A stretch of 64,000 nucleotides of DNA from Micrococcus sp023147585 (GTDB lineage: Bacteria; Actinomycetota; Actinomycetes; Actinomycetales; Micrococcaceae): the NCBI RefSeq assembly GCF_044872765.1, contig NZ_CP085253.1:1054001-1118000 (forward strand). The letters are read 5' to 3'. The notes beneath the pieces were generated by a model, which ran no database searches, was not told the origin of the DNA, and saw nothing but the letters and a program-made list of their open reading frames with translations. Shown here in pieces: positions 14,174 through 22,631 of the stretch (its first letter is position 1; each line of letters opens with the position of its first letter). The position numbers were made by a program, and so were the translations under genes.

Positions 14174-16060
14174 ATGCCCCACGACGAAAGCATGTGCATG
14201 ATGAATGTGAGTGCCCCGGTACCAACGCGCCCGCAGCTTCCACCTCTAGCGCGACACGCGCTGCTGATCATCTGGGACGGCGTGTCGTGGATCCTGGCGC
14301 TGCTGGCCTTCTTGGTGGTCCGCTACGACTTCGGGCTGTCACCCATGCAGTGGAACTGGGTGATCGCGTTCACCTTCATCGCGGTGGCGCTCCAGTGTGC
14401 CGCGGGCCTGGTCACCCAGGTCTATCTCGGACGCCACCGAGTGGGCAGCTTCTCCGACGCCGGGTGGACGGCTGTGATCGTCTGCGCCATCGCACTGAGC
14501 ATCGGCCTCGCTCTGAGTGTGGCGTCCCCCGCCTTCCCCCGCGGCGTGGCGTTGACCATGCCGCCGTTGGCCCTGGTGATCATGCTGGCCGGCCGTTTCC
14601 TTGCGCGCAATGTGGCGGCGGGCCGGCCTCGGGCTGCCACGGAGGCTTCCATACCGGCGATCGTCTACGGCGCCGGCAACGCCGGTCATCAGGTCTCACA
14701 GCTGATGCGCCAAGCCGAAGAGCCTCCCTACCGCATCGTGGGGTTCCTTGATGACGACAAGGGCAAGTCCCGGCTGCGGATCCACGGCCTCGGGGTGCGC
14801 GGCAGGGGCAAGGATCTGGCCGAGGTCGCCGCTGAACTGGGCGCCGAGGCTGTGATCTATGCCATCTCCAACGCCGATGCCGACCACGTCGAGTGGGTCA
14901 GCCGCATGTGCACCGAGGAAGGGCTGGACCTCGTCGTCGTGCCGCCGCTGCGCGAGATGGTCGGCGGGAAGGTAACGCTCGGGTCCCTGCGCCATCTGAG
15001 CGTGACTGACCTGTTGGGCCGACGGCCTATTTCCACGGACATCTCCACTATCTCGGATTACGTCTCGGGCAAGGTCGTACTGGTCACCGGCGCCGGCGGT
15101 TCCATCGGCTCAGAGCTGGCCGTCCAGCTGCACCGTCTCGGTCCGGCTAAACTCCTCCTGCTGGATCGAGACGAGTCCGCCCTGCACGGCGTGCAGCTGG
15201 ACATCTACGGCAACGGTCTCCTGGACACGGACGACATCATCCTCTGCGACATCCGTGACGAGCAGGCGTTGCAGGCCGTCTTCGAGCACCACCGGCCGCA
15301 GGTCGTCTTCCACGCCGCCGCGCTGAAGCACCTCCCCATGCTCGAGCGGTTCCCCCTGGAAGGATGGCGCACCAATGTCCTGGGCACGCGCAACGTCCTG
15401 CAGGCCGCCCACTCGGTCGGCGTGCAGCGCTTCGTGAACATCTCCACGGACAAGGCCGCCGCGCCGACCAGTGTCCTCGGCGCCACCAAGCGCCTGGCCG
15501 AGCGCCTGACCGCCTGGCACGCCACCACGTATGACCTGCCATACCTTTCAGTGCGCTTCGGCAACGTCCTCGGCTCCCGAGGATCGGTGCTGATCTCCTT
15601 CAGGAATCAGATAGAAAAGGGAGGCCCGGTCACCGTCACCCACCCGGACGTGACCCGCTACTTCATGACCATTCCCGAGGCCTGCGAGCTCGTGCTCCAG
15701 GCCGGCGCGATCGGCAATCCCGGCGAGGTCCTGGTGCTGGACATGGGCCAGCCCGTGAAGATCCTGGACGTGGCCAAGCGGATGATTGCCGAGTCCGGGC
15801 AGAACATCGACATCCACTTCACCGGCCTGCGTCCTGGCGAGAAGATGCATGAGGTGCTGTTCAGCAATGCCGAGGCGAAGGCAACCAGCCAGCATCCGAT
15901 GATCAGCGAGGTGCAGGTCCCCGACCTCGATCCGATCGTGGTGGCAGAACTGCCCTCAGATCGAGAGTCGATCCTGGCCATGATCGACGATGAGCCGTCC
16001 GTCGGACCCGCCGACGATGCCCAGACCGCAGGACTCGACCAGTCAGGAGCACGCCCGTGA
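14174..16060 (+). CDS. UDP-GlcNAc 4,6-dehydratase, membrane type (PglF/CapD-like)
   Basis: About 628 residues. Four hydrophobic segments near the N terminus (first HALLIIWDGVSWILALLAFL) are followed by a CoA-binding-like Rossmann domain (VYGAGNAGHQVSQLM) and the catalytic short-chain dehydrogenase domain (VTGAGGSIGSELAVQL). The active-site stretch STDKAAAPTSVLGATKR has the Thr-Asp-Lys arrangement of PglF-type enzymes. It makes the UDP-4-keto-6-deoxy sugar used by the aminotransferase encoded next, with which it overlaps by GTGA. ATG 14174 is chosen from the -10 position; 14192, 14201 and 14084 are alternatives. It is the first gene of the operon and is committed to a 2-acetamido-4-amino-type sugar. 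Confidence 0.88.
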   Translation: MPHDESMCMMNVSAPVPTRPQLPPLARHALLIIWDGVSWILALLAFLVVRYDFGLSPMQWNWVIAFTFIAVALQCAAGLVTQVYLGRHRVGSFSDAGWTAVIVCAIALSIGLALSVASPAFPRGVALTMPPLALVIMLAGRFLARNVAAGRPRAATEASIPAIVYGAGNAGHQVSQLMRQAEEPPYRIVGFLDDDKGKSRLRIHGLGVRGRGKDLAEVAAELGAEAVIYAISNADADHVEWVSRMCTEEGLDLVVVPPLREMVGGKVTLGSLRHLSVTDLLGRRPISTDISTISDYVSGKVVLVTGAGGSIGSELAVQLHRLGPAKLLLLDRDESALHGVQLDIYGNGLLDTDDIILCDIRDEQALQAVFEHHRPQVVFHAAALKHLPMLERFPLEGWRTNVLGTRNVLQAAHSVGVQRFVNISTDKAAAPTSVLGATKRLAERLTAWHATTYDLPYLSVRFGNVLGSRGSVLISFRNQIEKGGPVTVTHPDVTRYFMTIPEACELVLQAGAIGNPGEVLVLDMGQPVKILDVAKRMIAESGQNIDIHFTGLRPGEKMHEVLFSNAEAKATSQHPMISEVQVPDLDPIVVAELPSDRESILAMIDDEPSVGPADDAQTAGLDQSGARP

Positions 16061-17205
16061 CCGACCGCATCTTCCTCTCGTCCCCAGATGTCACGCAGGC
16101 CGAAGAGGACGCCCTCGTCCGAGCCTTCCGGTCGAATTGGATCGCGCCTCTGGGCCCCGAAGTGGACGCCTTCGAATCCGAGCTGGCGGACTACACCGGA
16201 CGCGCCCATGCAGTCGCTCTGTCCTCGGGGACGGCGGCTCTCCACCTGGGTCTGCTCAACCTCGGGGTTGGTCCCGGCGATCTGGTGCCGACGTCATCGC
16301 TGACGTTTGCCGCGACGGCCAACGCGATCACCTACACCGGTGCGGAGCCGGTGTTCGTCGACGCTGACGAGTCCGGCAACATGAATCCCGCCCTGCTCGA
16401 GCAGGCCCTCAGCACCCTCCGCGGCGAAGGCCACGAGATCAAGGCGGTGGTCCCCGTCGACCTGCTCGGCAAGACCGCCGATCACGCCACCATCGGGCGG
16501 ATCGCCACTGACCACGGCGCCGTCGTGCTGTCCGACGCCGCTGAGTCCCTCGGCGCGACCCGAGACGGGAAGCAGTCGGCTGCCTACGGGGTGGCCGCTG
16601 CGGTGTCGTTCAATGGGAACAAGATCATGACCACCTCAGGCGGCGGGGCCCTGCTCACCGACGACGAGGAGATGGCTGCACGCACCCGCTATCTCGCGAC
16701 CCAGGCCCGCCAGCCGGTGGTCCACTACGAGCACACCGAGATCGGCTACAACTACCGCCTCTCCAACATCCTTGCCGCCTTGGGTCGGGCGCAGCTGAAC
16801 CGGCTCGATCAGATGATCGAGCGCCGCCGGGCGCTGCGGATCCGGTACCGCGAGCTGTTCGCCGCGGTGCCCGGTGTCGACATGTTCGGCGAGCCGTCCG
16901 GCGTCGACGGCGGCCCCACGCGCGACAACTTCTGGCTCTCCTCCATCCTGGTGGACCCGGACGCGGCGGGGTTCACCGCCGAGGATCTGCGCGTCCACCT
17001 GGCCGGGCAGGACATCGAAGCCCGACCGCTGTGGAAGCCCATGCACCTCCAGCCGGTCTTCGCTGAGCGCCGCGCATTCACGGACGGCACCGGCGAGCGG
17101 TTGTTCACCACCGGGCTGTCGCTTCCCAGCGGTTCGGTGCTCGACGAATCCAGCATCAGTCGTGTCGTGGAGTCGATCACCTCGTTCCTGGAGAGCCGAG
17201 CATGA
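16057..17205 (+). CDS. UDP-4-keto-sugar aminotransferase (DegT/DnrJ/EryC1 family, PglE-like)
   Basis: A 382-residue PLP enzyme. It starts IFLSSPDVTQAEEDALVRAF, typical of the sugar aminotransferases, with SSGTAALHL (phosphate binding), VVLSDAAESLGA (Asp for the PLP ring) and FNGNKIMTTSGGGAL with the Schiff-base Lys at about residue 189. It would add the 4-amino group to the product of the dehydratase, as in bacillosamine synthesis. No PglD-type N-acetyltransferase follows; the next gene is an ATP-grasp ligase, which suggests another acyl group is put on the new amine. Overlaps both neighbours by four bases. Confidence 0.9.
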   Translation: MTDRIFLSSPDVTQAEEDALVRAFRSNWIAPLGPEVDAFESELADYTGRAHAVALSSGTAALHLGLLNLGVGPGDLVPTSSLTFAATANAITYTGAEPVFVDADESGNMNPALLEQALSTLRGEGHEIKAVVPVDLLGKTADHATIGRIATDHGAVVLSDAAESLGATRDGKQSAAYGVAAAVSFNGNKIMTTSGGGALLTDDEEMAARTRYLATQARQPVVHYEHTEIGYNYRLSNILAALGRAQLNRLDQMIERRRALRIRYRELFAAVPGVDMFGEPSGVDGGPTRDNFWLSSILVDPDAAGFTAEDLRVHLAGQDIEARPLWKPMHLQPVFAERRAFTDGTGERLFTTGLSLPSGSVLDESSISRVVESITSFLESRA

Positions 17206-18236
17206 GGATCCTTCTCTCCTCCGTGGGCAGAAGGCCCTACCTGGTGCGCTGGTTCCGCGACGCCCTGAAGTCGAACGGCGTGGATGGCGCAGTCCTCGCG
17301 GCGGACGTCGACGCCAACGCCCCGTCACGGCCGTTTGCCGACGGCTTCGTCTCGGCGCCGAGGGTGGTGGACCCCGGCTATGCGTCGTGGCTCCGCCAGA
17401 CCCTGGTCGAGCACGACATCGACCTGGCCGTCTCGATCAACGACTTCGAGCTCTCGACCTGGGCGACCCTTCCTGAGGACCGCGCCTGGGCACCGCTCGT
17501 ACGCCTCGACGCCGACACCCAACGCCTGGTCGAGGACAAGTTCGCCACCAGCCAGGCCCTCGTCAAGGCCGGCGTCCCCTCCCCGGTGACGTGGCTGGGC
17601 ACCGCTCCCCCCGCAGCCGAGGAGGCGGCCGGGCCGTTCGTGACCAAGGGCCGCTACGGCAGCGCGTCGCGTGGGCTGCGGTTCGTCGACCGGGCCGGAC
17701 TTCCCGGGGCGCTCGAGGAGGCGTCCGGCGAGGTCACAACTCGCCAAGGGGTGCCCGCACTGCAGCAAGGCGAGGTCCCGCCTGCGGAACTGATCGTGAT
17801 CCAGGAGCGGATCGACGGCGTCGAGTACGGCCTTGATGTGGTCTGTGACTTGGAGGGCCGCTATGCCGGCGTCCTGGCGCGACGCAAAATCGCCATGCGC
17901 AGCGGCGAGACAGACCGCGCCGTTTCCGTCGACGCGGCCCCCTTCGATTCCATTGCTCGTGGTATCGCGGAGGCAATCCCCCACCCGGGGTCGATCGACG
18001 TGGACGTGTTCGTAGACGCCTCCGGTGACATCTATGTGATCGACATCAACCCCCGGTTCGGCGGCGGCTACCCGTTCTCGCACATGGCCGGTGCTCGCGT
18101 GCCGGAATGTTATGTGGCCTGGACGCTCGGCAGGGAGCCCGACCCCGCATGGCTGCGCTGCCGACCGGACGTCGTCGCCGGCAAGTTCGTCGAGATCGCA
18201 GCCACGAGCGAAGGAGGCACCGGTGCTGACGCCTGA
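17202..18236 (+). CDS. ATP-grasp ligase (carbamoyl-phosphate-synthase-like)
   Basis: A 344-residue protein starting MRILLSSVGRRPYLVRWFRD. The ATP-grasp fold is shown by FVTKGRYGSASRG (nucleotide-binding loop), the strand VIQERIDGVEYGLDV and the magnesium-binding IDINPRFGGGYPFSHMAGA. Such enzymes join a carboxylate to an amine through an acyl phosphate. Located between a 4-amino-sugar aminotransferase and a phosphoglycosyl transferase, it could ligate an amino acid or other acid to the sugar 4-amine before transfer to lipid. That substrate is my inference. It overlaps the previous gene by ATGA and the next by 14 bp. Confidence 0.85.
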   Translation: MRILLSSVGRRPYLVRWFRDALKSNGVDGAVLAADVDANAPSRPFADGFVSAPRVVDPGYASWLRQTLVEHDIDLAVSINDFELSTWATLPEDRAWAPLVRLDADTQRLVEDKFATSQALVKAGVPSPVTWLGTAPPAAEEAAGPFVTKGRYGSASRGLRFVDRAGLPGALEEASGEVTTRQGVPALQQGEVPPAELIVIQERIDGVEYGLDVVCDLEGRYAGVLARRKIAMRSGETDRAVSVDAAPFDSIARGIAEAIPHPGSIDVDVFVDASGDIYVIDINPRFGGGYPFSHMAGARVPECYVAWTLGREPDPAWLRCRPDVVAGKFVEIAATSEGGTGADA

Positions 18237-19080
18237 CTCCCCCTACCAGGAGCGTTTCGCCGCGCTCAACCAGAAGTTGCGCTGGGAAGTCGCGGACGAG
18301 CTGCGGCGGGCGAACCTCGCGCGGGTCAACGAGCTGCACCCCCCGGTCACGCCGCGGGACTCGTTCTACACCCGGCACGGCAAGCGAGCCCTCGACGTCG
18401 CCGTCTCCGGGGCGGCCCTGCTGCTGAGCTCGCCCGTGGTCGGCGCGCTGTGCCTGGTGACGCTCAAGGACCTTGGCCGGCCCGTGCTGTTCACACAGGA
18501 GCGCCCCGGCCAGCACGGGAAGATGTTCCGGATGGTCAAGCTGCGCACCATGCGAGAGGCCTACGATGACCAGGGCAGGCCCCTGCTCGGCGAGTTGCGC
18601 GTGACGAAGGCCGGGCGTCTGATCCGGCGGGCTTCTCTGGACGAGCTCCTGAACTTCTGGAACATCTTCACGGGGGACATGTCTCTGATCGGCCCACGCC
18701 CGCTGGTGCCCGAGTACGTGGAGCGCTTCAGTCGACGCCACCGCCAGCGCATGGCGGTCAAGCCAGGACTGGAGTGCCCTCCCCCACGTCCGCCGAAGGG
18801 CCCGGTCACCTACAACGACCAGTTCGAGAACGACTGCTGGTACGTGGAGAACGTCTCGCTCAAAACCGACGCCTGGCTGATCTGGCGCGTCCTGCAGACC
18901 GCTCTGGACCGGCGCCAGAACAAGGCACGCGGATCCTCCACGCGCGGCTCCTTCATGGGATACGACGCCGATGGCACGGTGATCACCACCGTCGCCCTGC
19001 CGGACTGGGCCCTCAACACGGTGCTCAAGCGCCACGGCCTGTTGACGTCGAACTCCGCGGACGCTCGGCAGGGGGTGTGA
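18223..19080 (+). CDS. Phosphoglycosyl transferase (bacterial sugar transferase family)
   Basis: A 285-residue monotopic membrane protein of the PglC/WcaJ superfamily. It should transfer the sugar phosphate from its UDP-sugar to undecaprenyl phosphate, the first membrane step of polymer assembly. RHGKRALDVAVSGAALLLSS is the re-entrant helix region, VKLRTM and SLDELLNFWNIFTGDMSLIG hold the catalytic Asp-Glu pair, and GPRPLVPEYV follows. Downstream the usual GLTGW-type block reads GLECPPPRPPKG, which is unusual. The start is GTG 18223, behind an AAGGAGG Shine-Dalgarno at 18211-18217, although the open frame reaches back to 18091. About 60 extra C-terminal residues have no assigned role. Confidence 0.9.
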   Translation: MLTPDSPYQERFAALNQKLRWEVADELRRANLARVNELHPPVTPRDSFYTRHGKRALDVAVSGAALLLSSPVVGALCLVTLKDLGRPVLFTQERPGQHGKMFRMVKLRTMREAYDDQGRPLLGELRVTKAGRLIRRASLDELLNFWNIFTGDMSLIGPRPLVPEYVERFSRRHRQRMAVKPGLECPPPRPPKGPVTYNDQFENDCWYVENVSLKTDAWLIWRVLQTALDRRQNKARGSSTRGSFMGYDADGTVITTVALPDWALNTVLKRHGLLTSNSADARQGV

Positions 19081-19082
19081 TC

Positions 19083-20393
19083 ATGGATCTGGACGCCAGG
19101 CCGTTGGCCGGCAGGAAGCTGCTGTTGCTGGATGGCTCCCGCAAGTCCATCGAGATCGTGGACGAGGCGCATCGCCTTGGCGTCCACGTGATCGTGACCG
19201 ACTACAACGCCCCGGAGCAGTCTCCCGCCAAGCTCGCCGCAGACCAGCACTTCGAAGTGAGCACCAGCGACGTCGACGCAGTCGTCGAGCTCATCCGCCG
19301 GGAGGGGGTCGACGGCGTGCTCGCGGGGTTCTCCGACCGTTGGCTGGCTACCTACGCGGAGATCTGCGCAGCGGCGCAGGTGCCGTGCTACGCCACCGTG
19401 GACCAGATCCGGCTGTTCACGGACAAGAAGCGCTACAAGGCCCTGCTCGAGCAGTTCGGGGTGCCCACCATCACTGGGTACTCCGTGGAGGACGCCACCT
19501 CGGGAGCGATTCCGGAGGAGGCGTTCCCGCTGATCGTCAAGCCTGCCGACGGCAGCGGCTCCCGCGGGATCAGCGTGGTGGCATCGCAGTCCGAGCTCCA
19601 GAGCGGCCTCGACGTGGCCCTGGACTACTCCTGGACACAGGAGCTCGTCATCGAACGGTTCCTGCCCGGCCAGGAGGCCACCGTCTACTGGGTGTTCCAG
19701 GACGGTGACTGCCGGGTATCGCTGATGTGGCACCGGCATATGCACGACTTCGGCCCGCAGGACCGGTACCGCTTGCCGGTGGCGTACTCTTCGCCGAGTT
19801 CGCTGCTGCCGACGTACTTGGCGGACGTGGCGCCGTCCGTCCAGGCGATGATGCGCTCAGCCGGGGTGCGAGATGGAATCATGTTCATGCAGGGGCTGAT
19901 CCACGAGGGTGTGTTCCACACCTACGACATCGGCTATCGGGTGACGCCGACCCAGGAGTACCGCGTCGTGGAGGAGCTGTGCGGGTACAACCCACTGTCC
20001 ATGCTGATCCATTTCGCCCTCACCGACACGATGGGCGAGCCCGATCTGGCGGCTGTAGCCGAGCCGCGACATCACGGGTACGGCTTCAACATCTCCACGT
20101 TGATCCGTCCGGGGACGGTCGGCTCCGTGACGGGCCTTGACGACGTCGCCGCCCTGCCCGGCATCCTGTCCACCGTGGCGGCCATCGACGCCGGTGAGAC
20201 GCTGCCGGAGGAGGGCTGGGGCCAGTTGCGGCAGGTGGCGGTGCGGACCGTCGGCGTCGCGGACTCCCTGGACTCGTTGCGTCAGACAATGCGCCGGGTC
20301 GACGAGCTGATCGATGTCCGGGACGTGGACGGCGCATCCATGGTGATCCACCCGGACATGCCGCCGCAGGACCTGGACTCCTGTGTCCTGTGA
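19083..20393 (+). CDS. Second ATP-grasp ligase
   Basis: 436 residues. The N-terminal pre-ATP-grasp domain starts LLLLDGSRKSIEIVDEAHRL. The ATP-grasp core has LFTDKKRYKALLEQFGVPT, PLIVKPADGSGSRGISVV (loop) and ELVIERFLPGQEATVYWV, and a C-terminal segment HTYDIGYRVTPTQEYRVVEE where metal-binding residues are expected. It differs clearly from the ligase at 17202, so the operon encodes two distinct acid-amine (or acid-thiol) ligations. The substrate is not known; modification of the same polymer by an amino acid is the simplest idea. ATG 19083 lies 2 bp after the preceding stop. Confidence 0.83.
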   Translation: MDLDARPLAGRKLLLLDGSRKSIEIVDEAHRLGVHVIVTDYNAPEQSPAKLAADQHFEVSTSDVDAVVELIRREGVDGVLAGFSDRWLATYAEICAAAQVPCYATVDQIRLFTDKKRYKALLEQFGVPTITGYSVEDATSGAIPEEAFPLIVKPADGSGSRGISVVASQSELQSGLDVALDYSWTQELVIERFLPGQEATVYWVFQDGDCRVSLMWHRHMHDFGPQDRYRLPVAYSSPSSLLPTYLADVAPSVQAMMRSAGVRDGIMFMQGLIHEGVFHTYDIGYRVTPTQEYRVVEELCGYNPLSMLIHFALTDTMGEPDLAAVAEPRHHGYGFNISTLIRPGTVGSVTGLDDVAALPGILSTVAAIDAGETLPEEGWGQLRQVAVRTVGVADSLDSLRQTMRRVDELIDVRDVDGASMVIHPDMPPQDLDSCVL

Positions 20394-20424
20394 GCGGGCC
20401 TCAGACGACGAAGGACGGAGAGAC

Positions 20425-21390
20425 ATGCGCTTTGTGGTGACCGGGGCCGGTGGGTTCCTCGGCAGCAGCGTGGTGCGCGAGCTGCTCGCGGAGACGGATC
20501 ACGACGTCGTCGCGGTCAGCTCGCAGACGGTCGGAGAGCTGGCAGCGCAGCTGGAGCGCGCCCCCTACGCCGCGTTGCGGCGCTTCCCGCAGGTCCACCC
20601 GCGGACGCGGCTCCTCGAGGCGGGCTTCTTGCGCGACGGCGACGTCGTCATCAACTGCGCGTTCCCCTGGAACCGCGGCGGCCGGGCGATGGCCGACGGG
20701 CTGGAGTACCTGACCCGGCTGTTCCGGTCGGCCCACGCCGTCGACCTGCACAGCTTCGTGAACGTCTCCTCCCAGAGCGTCTACTCCCAAGCCCGCACCA
20801 AGGCGGCCGACGAGGGCAGTCCGATCGAGTGCGACACGCCCTATTCCACCGGCAAGTACGCGATGGAGCTCGCCGCCGCGCTGGTGCTCCCACCGGAGGT
20901 GTTGGTGAACGCGCGGATGTCCAGCCTGATCGGCCCCGGGTACGACGTGCGCATCGTCAATCGCTTCATCGCCCGGTTCCTGGCCGATGAGCCGGTTTCG
21001 ATCCAGGGCGGGGACCAGGTGTTCGACTTCATGGACGTCCGTGACGCCGCTCGGGCGTTGATCGCCGTGGCCCTGGCCGGCCCCCCGGAGGGCTCTACGG
21101 CCCTCAACATCGGCGGCGGTGCCCCCCGGACGCTCCGGGACATCGCCCAGACCGTCGCGGACGTCGTCCGGACGCACACGGAGCACGAGCCGCGCATCGA
21201 CTGGGAACCCTCCGCCGGTGACGACCGCACCCTCGGGCTGGACTCCGGCCTGCTGCGTCGGGAGTACGACTTCGCCCCCCGTCACACCCTCGAGGACTCG
21301 ACCCTGAACATTCTTCAGGCGATGACCACTCCTCAGCTCACGTCGGTGCGGGAGACCCCCACCGGTCCCGACACGGGAGGCCGCCGATGA
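20425..21390 (+). CDS. NAD-dependent sugar epimerase/dehydratase
   Basis: A 321-residue extended short-chain dehydrogenase. The cofactor motif is VVTGAGGFLGSSVVREL; VNVSSQSVYSQ contains the catalytic Ser/Thr region and TPYSTGKYAMELA gives Tyr-x-x-x-Lys (YSTGK). The C-terminal substrate domain has FDFMDVRDAARALIAV, as in GalE- and WbpP-like enzymes. It may epimerise or reduce a nucleotide sugar for this polymer. The start is ATG 20425, behind GACGGAGAG. It overlaps the glycosyltransferase gene by ATGA. Confidence 0.85.
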   Translation: MRFVVTGAGGFLGSSVVRELLAETDHDVVAVSSQTVGELAAQLERAPYAALRRFPQVHPRTRLLEAGFLRDGDVVINCAFPWNRGGRAMADGLEYLTRLFRSAHAVDLHSFVNVSSQSVYSQARTKAADEGSPIECDTPYSTGKYAMELAAALVLPPEVLVNARMSSLIGPGYDVRIVNRFIARFLADEPVSIQGGDQVFDFMDVRDAARALIAVALAGPPEGSTALNIGGGAPRTLRDIAQTVADVVRTHTEHEPRIDWEPSAGDDRTLGLDSGLLRREYDFAPRHTLEDSTLNILQAMTTPQLTSVRETPTGPDTGGRR

Positions 21391-22631
21391 CCCGCCGCCT
21401 GTTGCTCTTCGCCAACTCCTTCCCCTACGGGAAACAGGAACCGTACCTGATGCGGGAATGCCACTACCTGGACGCCTTCGACGAGGTCTACATCTTCTCG
21501 CTGTCGATCCGCAAGCATCAGAGGGAGCACCGGCGTGATCTGCCGCTCGAGCAGGTGACGGTCGTCCCCGTCCCGTTCAAGTCCCCCCTGTTCTACGCCG
21601 CTGTCTCGCCGAGGGCTCTGGTGTCCCGTGCCTTCGTGACCGAGCTTCGCCAGCTCCTCAGAGACCGTCGCTTCACCATGGCGCGTGCCCTCCAGGCACT
21701 GTCCCAGTTCAGCCGCGCCGAGCACGAGGCGTCCGTGATCGGACGCTTCATCCATGACAACATCGCGCCGAGCGCCTCCGACGAAACCGTCTACTATGCC
21801 TACCGCTTCCTCTACCAGCCGTACCTGATGAGCAGACTGGCAGCTAAGTTCCCGTCGAGCCGACTGATCGGGCGTGCCCACGGCATCGATCTCTTCGAAG
21901 AGCGCCAGCCCACGGATTACCTGCCGGGCCGCGAGATCAACCTGCGCGCTCTCGACGAGCTGCACAGCGTCTCACAGGCCGGCGCCGAGTACCTCCGCGC
22001 GCGGCATCCGGATTTCGTGGAGAGGATCCAGGTGTCCTACCTCGGGACCGAGGACCATGGGGTCCGCCCGCCGCGGTCCTCGTCTCAGGTGCTGCGGCTC
22101 GTCTCCTGTTCCGAGGTGGCACCCGTCAAGCGACTCGAACTCCTCGTGGAGGCACTGAGGGAGGTCTCGGACACCGTCCAGGTCGAGTGGAGTCACTACG
22201 GGGATGGCCCGGACATGGACCGGGTGCGCGCCATGGCCTCGACCCTGCCGGGCCACGTCTCCGTCGACTTCCACGGCTGGACCCGCAACGACGAGATCCT
22301 GGAGGCCTACCGCTCCGGACGGCACGACGTTTTCATCAATGTCAGCAGCTCTGAGGGACTGCCGGTCTCCATCATGGAGAGCAGTTCCTGCGGGCTTCCC
22401 ACCATCGCCACGGATGTCGGCGGCACAGGGGAGATCGTCTCCGACGGCGTGAACGGCCGGCTCATCTCAGCCAATCCGATGCCGCGGGAGATCGCGGCCG
22501 CGGTCGAGGAGTTCGCCCGGATGACTCCCGATGCCTTCGCCCGTCGGTCGGCCGCTGCCCGAGAGACGTGGAGCACGCACTTCGACTCCGACCGGAACTA
22601 TCGGCAGTTCGTCGAGAAGATGCTGTCGTGA
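21387..22631 (+). CDS. Glycosyltransferase, GT4 family (GT-B fold)
   Basis: A 414-residue cytoplasmic or membrane-associated retaining glycosyltransferase. The C-terminal Rossmann domain begins RLVSCSEVAPVKRLELLVEAL, and the E-x7-E motif region reads SSSEGLPVSIMESSSCGLP, which binds the nucleotide sugar, followed by ATDVGGTGEIV. It probably adds a sugar to the lipid-linked unit begun by the phosphoglycosyl transferase. It is the only classical glycosyltransferase in the operon, so either the repeat unit is short or other enzymes are encoded elsewhere. Starts by ATGA overlap and ends by GTGA overlap with the flippase gene. Confidence 0.9.
   Translation: MTRRLLLFANSFPYGKQEPYLMRECHYLDAFDEVYIFSLSIRKHQREHRRDLPLEQVTVVPVPFKSPLFYAAVSPRALVSRAFVTELRQLLRDRRFTMARALQALSQFSRAEHEASVIGRFIHDNIAPSASDETVYYAYRFLYQPYLMSRLAAKFPSSRLIGRAHGIDLFEERQPTDYLPGREINLRALDELHSVSQAGAEYLRARHPDFVERIQVSYLGTEDHGVRPPRSSSQVLRLVSCSEVAPVKRLELLVEALREVSDTVQVEWSHYGDGPDMDRVRAMASTLPGHVSVDFHGWTRNDEILEAYRSGRHDVFINVSSSEGLPVSIMESSSCGLPTIATDVGGTGEIVSDGVNGRLISANPMPREIAAAVEEFARMTPDAFARRSAAARETWSTHFDSDRNYRQFVEKMLS

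Noticed and set aside
18091..18222. Longer N terminus for the phosphoglycosyl transferase
   Set aside because: It lies inside the ATP-grasp gene, and a good AAGGAGG site sits 5 nt before GTG 18223.
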